A DNA stretch of 64,000 nt from Marinobacter mangrovi (GTDB lineage: Bacteria; Pseudomonadota; Gammaproteobacteria; Pseudomonadales; Oleiphilaceae): NCBI RefSeq assembly GCF_016798325.1, contig NZ_JAERVO010000002.1, positions 434,001 to 498,000 of the forward strand, read 5' to 3'. Both the position numbers and the translations under genes were made by a program. Under the pieces are notes generated by a model. The model had not been told where the DNA came from and did no database searches. It worked only from the letters and a program-made list of their open reading frames with translations. Numbering within the stretch: the stretch's first letter is position 1; the number at the start of each line of letters is the position of its first letter. Shown here one piece after another: positions 36,135-45,571 of this stretch.

Positions 36135-36728
36135 ATGTTGAGGAAACTGGCTATCTCATCCGCGGTATCCATGGCGGTGCTGACAGGCGGTGCCCAGGCG
36201 GCAGACGGGGACGGCACTTACGCCTTCGATACCAAGGGCGACCATCAATTCATCATGTTCAAGATTTCGCACCTGGGCTACAGCTATATTTATGGCCGCT
36301 TCAATGAGTTCGATGGCCAGTTCACCTACAACGCCGAGGACCCGTCAAAGAACTCGGTTCAGGTGACGATCGATACGGGCAGTGTCGATTCGAATCATGC
36401 CGAGCGTGACAAGCATCTGCGCAGCGATGATTTCCTGGCGGTGGATGAGTTTCCGCAGGCTACCTTCAAGAGTAAGAAGGTCATCTTCGATGACGATGAC
36501 AAGAACGAGGCCAAGATTGTCGGTGATCTGACCCTGCGCGGTGTCACCAAGGAAATCACGCTGGATGCGGACATGATCGGTCACGGCAAGGACCCCTGGG
36601 GCGGCTACCGCATGGGGTTCGAGGCTGAAACGGACCTGCGCCTGAAAGACTTTGGCATTCCCATGGATCTGGGCCCGCAGTCCGAAACGGTGGAGATGAT
36701 TATCACCGTTGAAGGCGTGCGCCAGTAA
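36135..36728 (+). CDS. YceI-family periplasmic protein
   Basis: Secreted lipocalin-like protein of 197 aa with a signal peptide (cleavage after GGAQA, near residue 22). The YceI fold is recognisable from YAFDTKGDHQFIMFKISHLG, SVDSNHAERDKHLRSDDFL and GDLTLRGVTKEITLDA. YceI proteins bind polyprenyl or quinone-like lipids in a beta-barrel; with the adjacent cytochrome b561 this suggests a periplasmic quinone or isoprenoid redox pair. It is followed by a strong terminator. Confidence 0.94.
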   Translation: MLRKLAISSAVSMAVLTGGAQAADGDGTYAFDTKGDHQFIMFKISHLGYSYIYGRFNEFDGQFTYNAEDPSKNSVQVTIDTGSVDSNHAERDKHLRSDDFLAVDEFPQATFKSKKVIFDDDDKNEAKIVGDLTLRGVTKEITLDADMIGHGKDPWGGYRMGFEAETDLRLKDFGIPMDLGPQSETVEMIITVEGVRQ

Positions 36729-36763
36729 GCCGAATGATCCCCGCAAAAAAGGGGGTAGATGAC

Positions 36764-36798
36764 AAAACACCGCCTGGTTTAATATGGCGGTGTTTTTC
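36764..36798 (+). terminator. Rho-independent terminator after yceI-like gene
   Basis: Perfect 11-base arms AAAACACCGCC (36764-36774) and GGCGGTGTTTT (36786-36796) around an 11-base loop, followed by further T residues. Confidence 0.9.
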
Positions 36799-36815
36799 GT
36801 TTTCAGGACTGTTTT

Positions 36816-36920
36816 ATGGAGCGCGTCAGGCGCAACCGATCCCTTCGCTTCGTGACCTTCAGTATGACGCTGGTGCTCCTGGCACTGGTAGTCGCGAACG
36901 CCTCTGGTCTGTCGACCTGA
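36816..36920 (+). CDS. Candidate 34-residue single-span membrane protein
   Basis: Short frame with an AGGA element seven bases before the ATG. The peptide starts MERVRRNRSLRFVTFS, strongly basic, and continues with a hydrophobic helix (MTLVLLALVVANAS) before a short polar end. This positive-inside plus helix layout is typical of small inner-membrane proteins. It sits directly after the yceI terminator, so it would need its own promoter or read-through. No family recognised. Confidence 0.4.
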   Translation: MERVRRNRSLRFVTFSMTLVLLALVVANASGLST

Positions 36921-36937
36921 GAGTCCAGGGTGATCAG

Positions 36938-36973
36938 GGTCAGTCCTGAGCCCCTGGGGTACCAGGACTGACC
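36938..36973. other. Perfect stem-loop downstream of the chemoreceptor gene
   Basis: Eleven-base perfect arms GGTCAGTCCTG and CAGGACTGACC around a 14-base loop that can itself pair (CCCC with GGGG). It lies 9 bases beyond the stop codon of the minus-strand chemoreceptor gene and lacks a U-run on either strand; a Rho-independent terminator of weak type or an mRNA end structure is possible. Confidence 0.5.
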
Positions 36974-36981
36974 AACCTCTC

Positions 36982-38619
36982 CTACACCCGATAGCGGCCA
37001 ACCTGAGTGGTCAGCGTCTGCGCATGCCCTGCCAGCAGTTGGCTGATCTGGTCGATCTCGACGGAACGGGCGTCGCTGTTCTGGGCAAGATCGTTGATCC
37101 GGGTAATGCTTCGGTTGATCTCGTCCACCACCTGAGTCTGTTCCTCGGTCGCTGACGCCACGCTGGCGTTGACGTCGCTGATGCTGTTCATGGCGTTCAG
37201 GATTTCCGTCAGCTCCCGTTCGGCTTCGCCGGAGAGTTTGACCGTCTGCTCCGCCTGCTCGTTACCAGTTTCCATGACCGAGACGATATCGGAGACCCCG
37301 GTCTGCAGGGTGGTGATCATCGACTGGATGTCCGACGTGGATTCCTGCGTACGCTGGGCCAGGGTGCGGACTTCATCCGCCACCACGGCAAAGCCGCGGC
37401 CCTGCTCGCCGGCCCGGGCGGCCTCGATGGCCGCATTCAGGGCCAGCAGGTTGGTCTGTTCGGCAATGCCGCGGATGACGTCCAGCACGGACGTGATGTT
37501 GCTGGAATCTTCCGACAGCTTCCGGATCACGCCCACCGCCTTCTCGATCTGATCGGAGAGCCGGTTCACTTCTTCCGAGGCGTTGTGAATGATGCGGGCG
37601 CCCGATTCGGTATTGCTCTGGGCGCTGCGGGTCACATCGGCAGCGGTCCCCGCATTGGCGGCCACTTCCTCGATCGCGCTCTGCATCTGGTTGATGGCCG
37701 TGGCGACCTGGGTGATGGCGTCGGTCTGTTGGGTGATGCCCTCCCGGTTATCCGCGGCGGCGCGGTCGAGTTTTTCGGCGCCGTCCTTGAGCTCTGTCGA
37801 CAACTCCTTGATTTCCCGCACCATGCTCTGGAGGTTGCCGATCACGGCGTTGAAGCTGTTGGCCAGGCGCCCGAGATCGTCATTGGACTCCACCGGAACG
37901 CGGCTGCTCAGGTCGCCTTCGCCTTCGGCAATATCATCCAGGCGGGTGCGCAGTTCGTTGATAGACTGGATGATCAGTCGAGTTGCCACAAAGAAGATCA
38001 GACTGCTGATGGCCAGCACGATGATGGTGACGACAACGGTCGTGGTCATGCTTTGATGGCCGGCGGCAGTGGCATCTTCCGAGGTGGCCAGGGCATTCTC
38101 GTCGGCGAAGGCGCCAGCCACGTCATAATATTCCCGCAGCGAGGAGAACAATGGCAGGACGGTCTTGCTGATGGCTTGCCGCGCCTCATCGACATTGCCG
38201 TTGCCGACCATGTTGTTGACCTTGTCGGCAGCGGCTTTCCATTTCTGGTAGGCGGTTTCGAAGCCGTTCAGCTCCTGGTCCACGCCATCTTCCGCCAGGA
38301 GGGTGCGGACGGTTTCCATGCGGTCGATCGCCTGTTTGGCATTCTCGTCAAAGTCAGCCTGGAAGCCGGCGGTGTCTTCGCCTCCCTGAGCCGCCAGGAT
38401 CATGTTCTGTTGCGCGGTATAGGCCTGGTAGAGGTCGCGATCCGCGTTGAGGGCGGCGCTCACGGCGGGTACGTAATTGTGGGAAACGCGATCGGTGTCA
38501 CTGATCAGGCCCTGGGTCGTCATCAGGTTAACGATGCCCAGCGCGATGATGGCCAGCGCGGTGAGTGCAAAAGGCAGCACAATCTTGGTCTTGAGACCCA
38601 GCTTGCGGATGACATTCAT
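36982..38619 (-). CDS. Methyl-accepting chemotaxis protein
   Basis: Transmembrane chemoreceptor of 545 aa. The first membrane helix (residues about 10-30) and the second (about 190-210) bracket a periplasmic four-helix-bundle sensor of about 160 residues; a HAMP segment follows ([22 protein letters not shown]-like), then the signalling domain with the hairpin tip [20 protein letters not shown] and [16 protein letters not shown]. It lacks a C-terminal CheR-tethering pentapeptide. The ligand is unknown. It appears monocistronic with no chemotaxis genes adjacent. Confidence 0.93.
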   Translation of the reverse strand: MNVIRKLGLKTKIVLPFALTALAIIALGIVNLMTTQGLISDTDRVSHNYVPAVSAALNADRDLYQAYTAQQNMILAAQGGEDTAGFQADFDENAKQAIDRMETVRTLLAEDGVDQELNGFETAYQKWKAAADKVNNMVGNGNVDEARQAISKTVLPLFSSLREYYDVAGAFADENALATSEDATAAGHQSMTTTVVVTIIVLAISSLIFFVATRLIIQSINELRTRLDDIAEGEGDLSSRVPVESNDDLGRLANSFNAVIGNLQSMVREIKELSTELKDGAEKLDRAAADNREGITQQTDAITQVATAINQMQSAIEEVAANAGTAADVTRSAQSNTESGARIIHNASEEVNRLSDQIEKAVGVIRKLSEDSSNITSVLDVIRGIAEQTNLLALNAAIEAARAGEQGRGFAVVADEVRTLAQRTQESTSDIQSMITTLQTGVSDIVSVMETGNEQAEQTVKLSGEAERELTEILNAMNSISDVNASVASATEEQTQVVDEINRSITRINDLAQNSDARSVEIDQISQLLAGHAQTLTTQVGRYRV

Positions 38620-38714
38620 TGTTATTCTCCCCCGACATCAACAGGTAACAGGCTTATGTCAGAATAGCAGGGAAGACAAATGACGGTGTAGATAAAGTGA
38701 TCCGGCGTACCGGT

Positions 38715-38960
38715 TCAGGACTGGTGGTGCTCCGCCCGCTCACATTGGCAGAGACGATACTGGCGGAACATCTGTCCGCTGAAGACCACGATCCAGATCA
38801 GCAGGCCGGCATAAAGGTAGGCATTGGCCAGGTGCAGCCCACCGCTGATGGCAAATTCGACGAGCAGCATCAAAACCAGGGCCAGCCCGGCGTTGATGGT
38901 CGCAGCGGCGATGGCGCGGCCACAGGCTTTAAAAGACAGTTTCAGCGTTTGTGTCTGCAT
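38715..38960 (-). CDS. Small membrane protein, two predicted helices
   Basis: Hypothetical protein of 81 aa. It has two hydrophobic segments (about residues 17-38, AAATINAGLALVLMLLVEFA, and 46-64, AYLYAGLLIWIVVFSG) and ends in a polar tail with two cysteines. No family is recognised. No good ribosome site precedes the ATG, which lowers confidence, but the membrane-protein composition is unlikely to arise by chance in this GC-rich frame. Confidence 0.55.
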   Translation of the reverse strand: MQTQTLKLSFKACGRAIAAATINAGLALVLMLLVEFAISGGLHLANAYLYAGLLIWIVVFSGQMFRQYRLCQCERAEHHQS

Positions 38961-39312
38961 AGGGACAACGAAATACCTTATCTGTAGACGACGCGTCCGC
39001 TGCGCCTGATGTAGTCGGGGGAGATCGCACCGTTAGGGGTGAGCTCCGCACGTTGGATGTTTCCATCCAGCGACATCACAAAATCGAGAATAAAGAGCAC
39101 CCACGGGGGGCTCCATTCGTGGATTCCGCTATTCCATCTTTGGGTTTTCACCTGAAAAACCGTGCTAAAGCCAGTGATTACACCGCCTGTGGCGCGATCC
39201 CCGGTATCCGGTTGGGAAGGGCATATTGCGGATAATCTGTATGCGTTTTGAGCAACTTGGGCGTCCCCAAAGGCGATTTTGAACGCTTGAGCTCAACTCC
39301 GGCGCCTTAGGG
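38961..39312. other. Intergenic region upstream of parC without recognised gene
   Basis: About 350 bases before the parC promoter. A 60-codon open frame on the plus strand (39053-39235) has no recognisable features or ribosome site and I do not call it. The composition is more mixed than in the flanking genes. No RNA gene or repeat seen. Confidence 0.5.
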
Positions 39313-39342
39313 TTGGTGTGTTTGCGGCGGCCTTTCTATAAT
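39313..39342 (+). promoter_or_regulatory. Promoter of parC
   Basis: TTGGTG (39313-39318), 18 bases, then a consensus TATAAT (39337-39342), 65 bases ahead of the parC ATG at 39408, which has AGGAGAAGG as ribosome site. Confidence 0.6.
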
Positions 39343-39407
39343 GGCCGCTTGCTGTGTGATCGGGACAGCTGTACCCGACCGAACTTTGTCCAGGAGAAGG
39401 GGCCACT

Positions 39408-41699
39408 ATGGCTGAATTTCAGACGACCGACGAAGGCTTTGAGCGCGTATCGCTGCGTGACTATACGGAGAAGGCGTATCTCGATTACTCCATGTACGTC
39501 ATTCTGGATCGCGCGCTGCCCCACGTGGGCGACGGTCTGAAGCCGGTACAGCGGCGCATCATCTACGCCATGAGCGAACTGGGACTCAAGGCGACCGCCA
39601 AGTACAAGAAATCGGCCCGTACCGTGGGGGATGTGCTGGGTAAATTCCACCCTCATGGCGACAGCGCCTGTTATGAAGCCATGGTGCTCATGGCCCAGCC
39701 TTTCTCATACCGCTACCCGTTGATCGACGGGCAGGGCAACTGGGGCTCGCCGGACGATCCCAAGTCTTTTGCGGCCATGCGTTATACCGAATCCAGGCTG
39801 GCGCCGTTCTCGGAAGTCCTGCTGAGTGAGTTGGGGCAGGGTACGGTCGACTGGGTGCCGAACTTCGACGGCACCATGGACGAGCCCGCGAGTCTGCCCG
39901 CGCGTTTGCCCCACGTCTTGCTCAATGGCACCACCGGTATTGCCGTGGGGATGGCGACCGATATTCCGCCGCACAACGTCCGTGAAGTGACGTCGGCCTG
40001 TATTCGTCTGCTCGATGCGCCGGAAACGACGGTCGAACAGCTCTGTGAACACATCAAGGGCCCCGATTTCCCGACCCGCGCTGAAATCATCACGCCGCGC
40101 AAGGACCTGCGCCAGATGTACGAGACCGGTCGCGGCTCCCTGCGTATGCGCGCCAAGTGGTCTCAGGAAAACGGTGAGATCGTGGTGACGGAGCTGCCGC
40201 ATCAGGTATCCGGCGCCCGGGTGCTGGAGCAGATCGCCCAGCAGATGCAGGGCAAGAAGCTGCCGATGGTGGCGGACCTGCGGGACGAGTCAGATCACGA
40301 AAACCCGACGCGGCTGGTCATCGTGCCCCGCTCCAATCGGGTGGATATGGACGGTCTGATGACTCACCTGTTCGCCAGCACGGACCTGGAGAAGTCCTAC
40401 CGGGTGAACCTGAACGTCATTGGCATCGATGGCCGCCCTCAGGTCAAGGATCTGCGGACCATGCTGACCGAGTGGCTCAGCTACCGCACCACCACCGTTC
40501 GCCGTCGACTGCAGTTCCGCCTCGACAAGGTGCTCTCGCGCCTGCATATCCTCGAAGGTTTGCTGGTTGCCTTCCTCAATATCGACGAAGTTATCGAGAT
40601 CATTCGCTACGAAGACAAGCCCAAAGACGAACTGATTCGCCGCTTTAACCTGAGCGCTGATCAGGCCGAAGCCATTCTCGAGTTGAAACTGCGCCACCTG
40701 GCCAAGCTCGAGGAAATGAAGATCAAGGGCGAGCAGGACGAGCTGTCCGAAGAGCGCGACCACCTGCAATCCATTCTGGGCTCTGAGTCCAGGCTGCGGG
40801 ACCTGATCAAGTCCGAGCTGGAAGCCGATGCCGAGACCTTCGGGGACGAGCGCCGCTCGCCGATTGTCGAACGGGAAGAAGCGCGGGCCTTCAGCGAAGT
40901 GGATCTGGTTTCCAACGATCCGGTGACGGTGGTTCTGTCCGAGAAGGGCTGGGTGCGAGCGGCCAAGGGCCACGATATCGATCCGGAAGGCCTCAGCTAC
41001 AAGGCCGGTGACCGCTTTGCCCTGTCCGCCCGGGGGCGTAACAACCAGCAGGCCATTTTCCTGGATTCCACTGGCCGGGCCTATGCCCTGATGGCGCACT
41101 CGCTGCCATCCGCGCGTGGACAGGGTGAGCCGCTGACCGGTCGGATCAATCCGCCGTCCGGAGCCGGCTTTGCCGGGGTGCTGATGGGCGAACAGAGCCA
41201 ACGGGTGCTCCTGGTCACCGATGGCGGCTACGGCTTCGTCACCAACCTGGAAAACATGATCAGCAAGAACCGTAACGGCAAGGCGGTGGTCAGCGTTCCC
41301 AAAGGGGCACGCATCATGGCGCCGGTGACCGTGCCCAAAGGCGACGATCAGCATGTGGCGGCCATCACCAACGAAGGCCGAATGCTGGTGTTCCCGCTGG
41401 AAGAATTACCGGAACTGGCGAAAGGTAAAGGTAACAAGATCATCAGTATTCCATCGGCCCGGGTCCAGAACCGGGAGGAATTCGTGGTGGCGATCGGCGT
41501 GTTCAGTGCGGCCGACCAGCTGCAGATTCAGGCCGGCAAGCGCAAGATGACGCTTCAGTTCAGCGATCTGGAGCACTACTTCGGCGAACGTGGCCGGCGT
41601 GGTCATAAGTTGCCCCGGGGACTGCAGCGCGTCGACTCCCTTGAGATCGTTGCCGCCACACCGGCGCAACCGGAAGAGGGAGCCGACGAGAGTGAGTGA
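39408..41699 (+). CDS. parC: DNA topoisomerase IV subunit A
   Basis: DNA-cleaving subunit of topoisomerase IV, 763 aa. The catalytic tyrosine is in [10 protein letters not shown] (near residue 128). The quinolone-resistance region reads [13 protein letters not shown], with the serine and glutamate at the positions of E. coli S80 and E84 unchanged, so no classical target mutation is present. A coiled-coil region (about 430-490) and C-terminal beta-pinwheel repeats follow. The last eight bases overlap serB, which suggests coupled translation with that unrelated gene. Confidence 0.96.
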   Translation: MAEFQTTDEGFERVSLRDYTEKAYLDYSMYVILDRALPHVGDGLKPVQRRIIYAMSELGLKATAKYKKSARTVGDVLGKFHPHGDSACYEAMVLMAQPFSYRYPLIDGQGNWGSPDDPKSFAAMRYTESRLAPFSEVLLSELGQGTVDWVPNFDGTMDEPASLPARLPHVLLNGTTGIAVGMATDIPPHNVREVTSACIRLLDAPETTVEQLCEHIKGPDFPTRAEIITPRKDLRQMYETGRGSLRMRAKWSQENGEIVVTELPHQVSGARVLEQIAQQMQGKKLPMVADLRDESDHENPTRLVIVPRSNRVDMDGLMTHLFASTDLEKSYRVNLNVIGIDGRPQVKDLRTMLTEWLSYRTTTVRRRLQFRLDKVLSRLHILEGLLVAFLNIDEVIEIIRYEDKPKDELIRRFNLSADQAEAILELKLRHLAKLEEMKIKGEQDELSEERDHLQSILGSESRLRDLIKSELEADAETFGDERRSPIVEREEARAFSEVDLVSNDPVTVVLSEKGWVRAAKGHDIDPEGLSYKAGDRFALSARGRNNQQAIFLDSTGRAYALMAHSLPSARGQGEPLTGRINPPSGAGFAGVLMGEQSQRVLLVTDGGYGFVTNLENMISKNRNGKAVVSVPKGARIMAPVTVPKGDDQHVAAITNEGRMLVFPLEELPELAKGKGNKIISIPSARVQNREEFVVAIGVFSAADQLQIQAGKRKMTLQFSDLEHYFGERGRRGHKLPRGLQRVDSLEIVAATPAQPEEGADESE

Positions 41700-42924
41700 G
41701 CTGGTGCTGATCAACGTGTCCGGGCGCGACAAGCCCGGCCTCACCTCTGAAATTACCGGGATCATGGGGCGCTATGATGTGCGCATCCTGGACATCGGTC
41801 AGGCGGTGATCCACGACCATCTGACCTGGGGCATCCTGGCGGAAATCCCGGATGAATCGAACGCGCCGCACGTGATCCGGGATGTGATGTTTCGCCTGCA
41901 CGCCCTGGATCTCCAGGTGCACTTCGCGCCGATCACGGAGGCGGAGTACCAGCAGTGGGCCGCCGGCCGTAACCGGGCCTGTTACATCGTGACGTTGCTG
42001 GCGCGTGACATCAAAGCCGAGCACATTGCCCGGGTGTCGGAAATTACGGCACGTCACGGCCTGAACATCGACAACATCACCCGGCTGTCTGCCCGCCCGT
42101 CGCTGAATCCGGCGGACAACCGCATTGCCTGCATCGAGTTTTCCGTACGGGGCACTCCGGACGATCTGGAAACGCTGCGCACGGATTTCCTCAAAATCGC
42201 CGGTGACCTGAATGTGGACATCGCGTTCCAGGAAGATTCCATCTTCCGGCGCAATCGCCGCCTCGTGGTGTTCGATATGGACTCCACGCTGATCGAGGCG
42301 GAAGTGATCGATGAGCTGGCCCGGGAGGCGGGCGTGGGCGATCAGGTGGCGGAGATTACCGAGAGAGCCATGCAGGGCGAGCTGGACTTCAGTGAGAGTT
42401 TTGCCGAGCGTCTGGCCCTGCTGAAGGGGCTGGATGAGGCGGTCCTGCAGTCGATTGCTGCACGCCTGAAGATGACCGAGGGCGCCGAGCACTTGATTCG
42501 CACCCTGAAGGCGCTGGGCTATCGCACAGCGATCCTGTCCGGTGGCTTTACCTACTTTGCCCGTTATCTGCAGGAGCGGTTGGGGATCGACTTCGTACAC
42601 GCCAACGAGCTGGCGATCGAGGATGGCAAGGTCACCGGAGCGGTGTCCGGTCGTATCGTCGACGGTCAGCGCAAGGCCGAGTTGCTGCTCGAAATTGCGG
42701 CGCGGGAAGGTGTGTCCCCGGAGCAGGTCATTGCGGTAGGTGATGGCGCAAACGATCTGCCCATGCTGAGTCAGGCGGGGCTGGGTGTGGCGTTCCGCGC
42801 GAAGCCGCTGGTCAAGGAATCGGCTCGCCATTCCATCTCGACCTTGGGGTTGGACGCCATTTTGTACCTGATTGGTTTCCGCGAGAGTGATGCGGCCCAT
42901 ACGGTCAAGGCGACACAGTCCTAG
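41692..42924 (+). CDS. serB: Phosphoserine phosphatase
   Basis: HAD-superfamily enzyme catalysing the last step of serine synthesis, 410 aa. Two ACT-like regulatory domains occupy residues 1-185 ([20 protein letters not shown] and [20 protein letters not shown]), followed by the catalytic domain with nucleophile D195 in [23 protein letters not shown] and [20 protein letters not shown]. The start is GTG at 41692, overlapping the parC stop by eight bases; the frame is open further upstream but only over parC. This two-ACT architecture is the Pseudomonas type, longer than the E. coli enzyme. Confidence 0.95.
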   Translation: MSELVLINVSGRDKPGLTSEITGIMGRYDVRILDIGQAVIHDHLTWGILAEIPDESNAPHVIRDVMFRLHALDLQVHFAPITEAEYQQWAAGRNRACYIVTLLARDIKAEHIARVSEITARHGLNIDNITRLSARPSLNPADNRIACIEFSVRGTPDDLETLRTDFLKIAGDLNVDIAFQEDSIFRRNRRLVVFDMDSTLIEAEVIDELAREAGVGDQVAEITERAMQGELDFSESFAERLALLKGLDEAVLQSIAARLKMTEGAEHLIRTLKALGYRTAILSGGFTYFARYLQERLGIDFVHANELAIEDGKVTGAVSGRIVDGQRKAELLLEIAAREGVSPEQVIAVGDGANDLPMLSQAGLGVAFRAKPLVKESARHSISTLGLDAILYLIGFRESDAAHTVKATQS

Positions 42925-42982
42925 AGTTCTGTCTGATCTTACGATCGAATGAGATGGGGAATTGCGGCGAGTGATGGTGGCT

Positions 42983-43092
42983 GAAGCCAATGAATACCAT
43001 CGCTTCCGCCGCCCTAGAGGGCCATCCCTGGCCCGCTATTGCGGTCAAGGACATCCATGTCCTTTTCTCCAGCGATGGTATTCATTGGCTTC
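42983..43092. repeat. Long palindrome, type D, sharing its core with the atu element
   Basis: Perfect 21-base arms (42983-43003 and 43072-43092, core GCCAATGAATACCATCGC) frame a 68-base centre that is 65/68 identical to 18211-18278. Compared with that copy the arms differ at five positions, each matched by a complementary change in the other arm. To the right, GGGGCCCTGACGGGCCC (about 43114-43130) repeats a type A/C motif, so part of an outer layer remains. It lies in the tail-to-tail junction of serB and fimX. Confidence 0.93.
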
Positions 43093-43182
43093 GATCAAGC
43101 CCGGAGGGTTAACGGGGCCCTGACGGGCCCATACCACCTGAACTTCAATTGGGGGCGAGAGTGGTCGTTGCGTGGGGACCGC

Positions 43183-45267
43183 TTACTGGTCCCCGAAGTC
43201 GTAATCCATCTCCGGTACCGGTGCCTGCAGGTAGTAACCCTGGATGTAGTTCACGCCAGCCTGCCACAGGGTGGCGAGCACCGAAGCGTTCTCCACCAGC
43301 GGGATAATGGTCAGCTTGCCGCTGTTTTGCAGGGACGCCACCATTTCCTTCACCTCTTCCTTCACTTCGTCGCTCTTCTGGATTTCCTCGGTGAAGGAGC
43401 CGTCGATCTTCACGTAGTCCACATCCACATGCTTGAGCGTGTTGAAGGGGTTCAGGGCGCAGCCGAACTGGCAGATGGAGACCTTGCAGTGTAGCTCACG
43501 CAGGGTTTTGGCGAACTCCCGGGCCTGCTTCATGTAGTTGTTGGCATCGCCTTCGCGAAGCTGGAAGATCAGTGAGTCGCCGGGCAGGCGGGCGGCCTTG
43601 AGCGCCACGCTGAGCCAGGGGGTAAAGGTCTTGTCCTGGATCGTTTCGGCGGTGACATTAAGGAACAGCCGTGTGTCATGGCCCTTGGAGCGATGGCTGG
43701 CCAGATGCTTGATCGTTTGCAGGATCACCCAGCGGTCGATCTTGGCTGCCATGTCCGACGGCCCGGTGGGCGGCAGGAAGTCATACGGTGAGACTTCCTC
43801 GTTGTCCTTGTCCAGCATGCGGACGAAGGCTTCGTAGTGTTCCTCGCCTTCGCCACGCAAGTTGATGATCGGCTGGAACAGCAGGCGGAAACGATCCTCG
43901 TCCAGGGCCTTCTGGATGGCCTCGACAGAGTTGTTGTCGTTGAGGCTCTCGTAGGTGGCCGGATTGTAGACCACTACGCCATTGCCGTTTTCGTGGCCTT
44001 CCAGCTTGCGCACTTCGGAAGACGCGGTGTGGGCACGGCCCAGCAGATCCGGTGCCTTCGGTGCGTTCTCGGTGATGGCGGCGATGCCGATGCTGACCGA
44101 GATCTGGACCGTCTTGCCGGAAATCTCGAACAGGTGGTCTTCGATGCGCTTGCGGATCGACTCGCAAATGTCCGCCATGCGGTTTTCCTGGCAGGGCAGG
44201 GCGAGCAGGCAGAAAGCATCATCGCTCAGGCGGGCCAGGGTCATGTTGTCGTCGACCGTGTCGCGCAGGATGTTGGCCACATCCCCCAGCATCAGGTCGG
44301 CGCCGGCGATGCCGACCTGGCCGCGGACCTGCATGAAGTTGTCCAGGGCGATGTAGGCCAGGCCGCCGGTTTCCTTGGATTCTCCGGCCCTGACGATCAC
44401 GCGGCCCAGCTCGTCCATCAGGTGCTGGCGGTTGTAGAGGCCCGTCAGCAGATCCTGGGTGCTGATCTGTTTGAGTTTCTCTTCCAGCTCCGCGTTGTCC
44501 TGCTCCGGTTGCACCACAATCTGGGTACAGGGCTCACCGTCGTAGGTGGCGGCCGACACGCGCATGACGATGTTCAGCTCGTTGCCGTCGCTGCGTTTGG
44601 CGACGCAGTTGAGGGCCATGCCGTCTTCCTTGTGCTCGGCAAAGGCCTTCATGAAGATCTTGTAGTCCTCATGGCTGGACGGGGCGAGCGTGTCGAGGAT
44701 CGGGATGCAGATCATCTCGTCGATGTCGTCGTAGCCGAAGAAGTCCATGTAGGACTGGTTGGCGTAGATGTGCATCCCGTCGTTGATGTAGGCGATGGCG
44801 TCCTTGGAGCTTTCCAGCAGCAGCTGGCAGCGTTGCTCCGATTCACGCAGGTGCGATTCCAGGATGCGACGCTGGTTGCGCGCTTCCAGGCTGGCCAGTT
44901 CCCGGTTGACGGTCAGCATCACCAGATCTTTCTGGCCATCGGGGACCGCCGCCTTGGCACCCAGCTTCATCACCTGAATGGCGCGATCCGTGTTGAACTC
45001 CGGCGTGATCAGGATGAAGGGGATGTCTTTGTCCAGCCGCTTGATGAGCGACAGTGCAGCATCCGGGGACACTTCCTGATCCAGGTCCCGTGCCAGCATC
45101 AGGTCCCAGTTCGATGTCCGCAAGGCTTCTTCAAGATCTTCCTCGGAGGTGACCCGGTGTGCCCGGGTGGCCCGGCCGGAGTTCCTGAGGAGGCTGACCA
45201 GGGTTTCGGCATCGTTTTGGGAAGGGTCGAGGATCAGCAGATGAACCGTCGTATTCTTCTTCTGCAT
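43183..45267 (-). CDS. fimX: FimX-like cyclic-di-GMP receptor (degenerate GGDEF-EAL)
   Basis: Soluble 694-aa protein with the order REC-like (1-130), PAS (about 145-260), GGDEF-like (265-430) and EAL-like (440-690). The diguanylate cyclase signature is RLSDDAF instead of RxGGDEF, and the phosphodiesterase sites are changed: YEAFVRM for EAL, IFQLREG for ExxE, CQFGCAL for DDFGxG. So neither enzyme activity is expected; c-di-GMP binding by the EAL domain is, as in P. aeruginosa FimX, which controls type IV pilus assembly and twitching. Length, domain order and position (next to serB, as in Pseudomonas) support the name. Confidence 0.9.
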   Translation of the reverse strand: MQKKNTTVHLLILDPSQNDAETLVSLLRNSGRATRAHRVTSEEDLEEALRTSNWDLMLARDLDQEVSPDAALSLIKRLDKDIPFILITPEFNTDRAIQVMKLGAKAAVPDGQKDLVMLTVNRELASLEARNQRRILESHLRESEQRCQLLLESSKDAIAYINDGMHIYANQSYMDFFGYDDIDEMICIPILDTLAPSSHEDYKIFMKAFAEHKEDGMALNCVAKRSDGNELNIVMRVSAATYDGEPCTQIVVQPEQDNAELEEKLKQISTQDLLTGLYNRQHLMDELGRVIVRAGESKETGGLAYIALDNFMQVRGQVGIAGADLMLGDVANILRDTVDDNMTLARLSDDAFCLLALPCQENRMADICESIRKRIEDHLFEISGKTVQISVSIGIAAITENAPKAPDLLGRAHTASSEVRKLEGHENGNGVVVYNPATYESLNDNNSVEAIQKALDEDRFRLLFQPIINLRGEGEEHYEAFVRMLDKDNEEVSPYDFLPPTGPSDMAAKIDRWVILQTIKHLASHRSKGHDTRLFLNVTAETIQDKTFTPWLSVALKAARLPGDSLIFQLREGDANNYMKQAREFAKTLRELHCKVSICQFGCALNPFNTLKHVDVDYVKIDGSFTEEIQKSDEVKEEVKEMVASLQNSGKLTIIPLVENASVLATLWQAGVNYIQGYYLQAPVPEMDYDFGDQ

Positions 45268-45571
45268 TCGTTAACCATCTCGCACAGCCCGTTCTTCCTC
45301 GATCCTTGGGAAAGAACGGTGATTTATTCGGGTGTCTCAGCGCTCAAGGCGAGCCTGTAGCAGAACGACGGCAACGATCCTGTGACGTCGGGCGATAACA
45401 CTCAGGTTAGCACTCGACCGGCCCGATCGCGCCTGCGATTGTGTTCCCGACCGTAACCGGACGTTGTCGAAGGTGTTACAGCACCCGGACTGCGCCGTTC
45501 TGGCCGTGAGCCCGCACCGGCCAACGTAAGTCGATAAGGCCGATCTTGGGCAAGCTCGCCGACTGTGCAGC
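45268..45571. other. 304-base region upstream of fimX
   Basis: No gene is called here. A stem-loop with 7-base arms CGTTCTT (45290-45296) and AAGAACG (45312-45318) lies in the fimX leader, 22 bases ahead of its ATG. The rest should hold the fimX promoter and the 3-prime end of the upstream gene; I cannot single out a convincing promoter. Confidence 0.4.

Noticed and set aside
39053-39235. A 60-codon frame upstream of parC
   Set aside because: No ribosome site, no recognisable sequence and it ends before the parC promoter.
39658-39700. Possible quinolone-resistance mutation in parC
   Set aside because: The serine and glutamate at the hot-spot positions are the susceptible-type residues.
43837-45360. 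A 507-codon plus-strand frame opposite fimX
   Set aside because: Antisense shadow with no domain; FimX architecture on the minus strand is clear.
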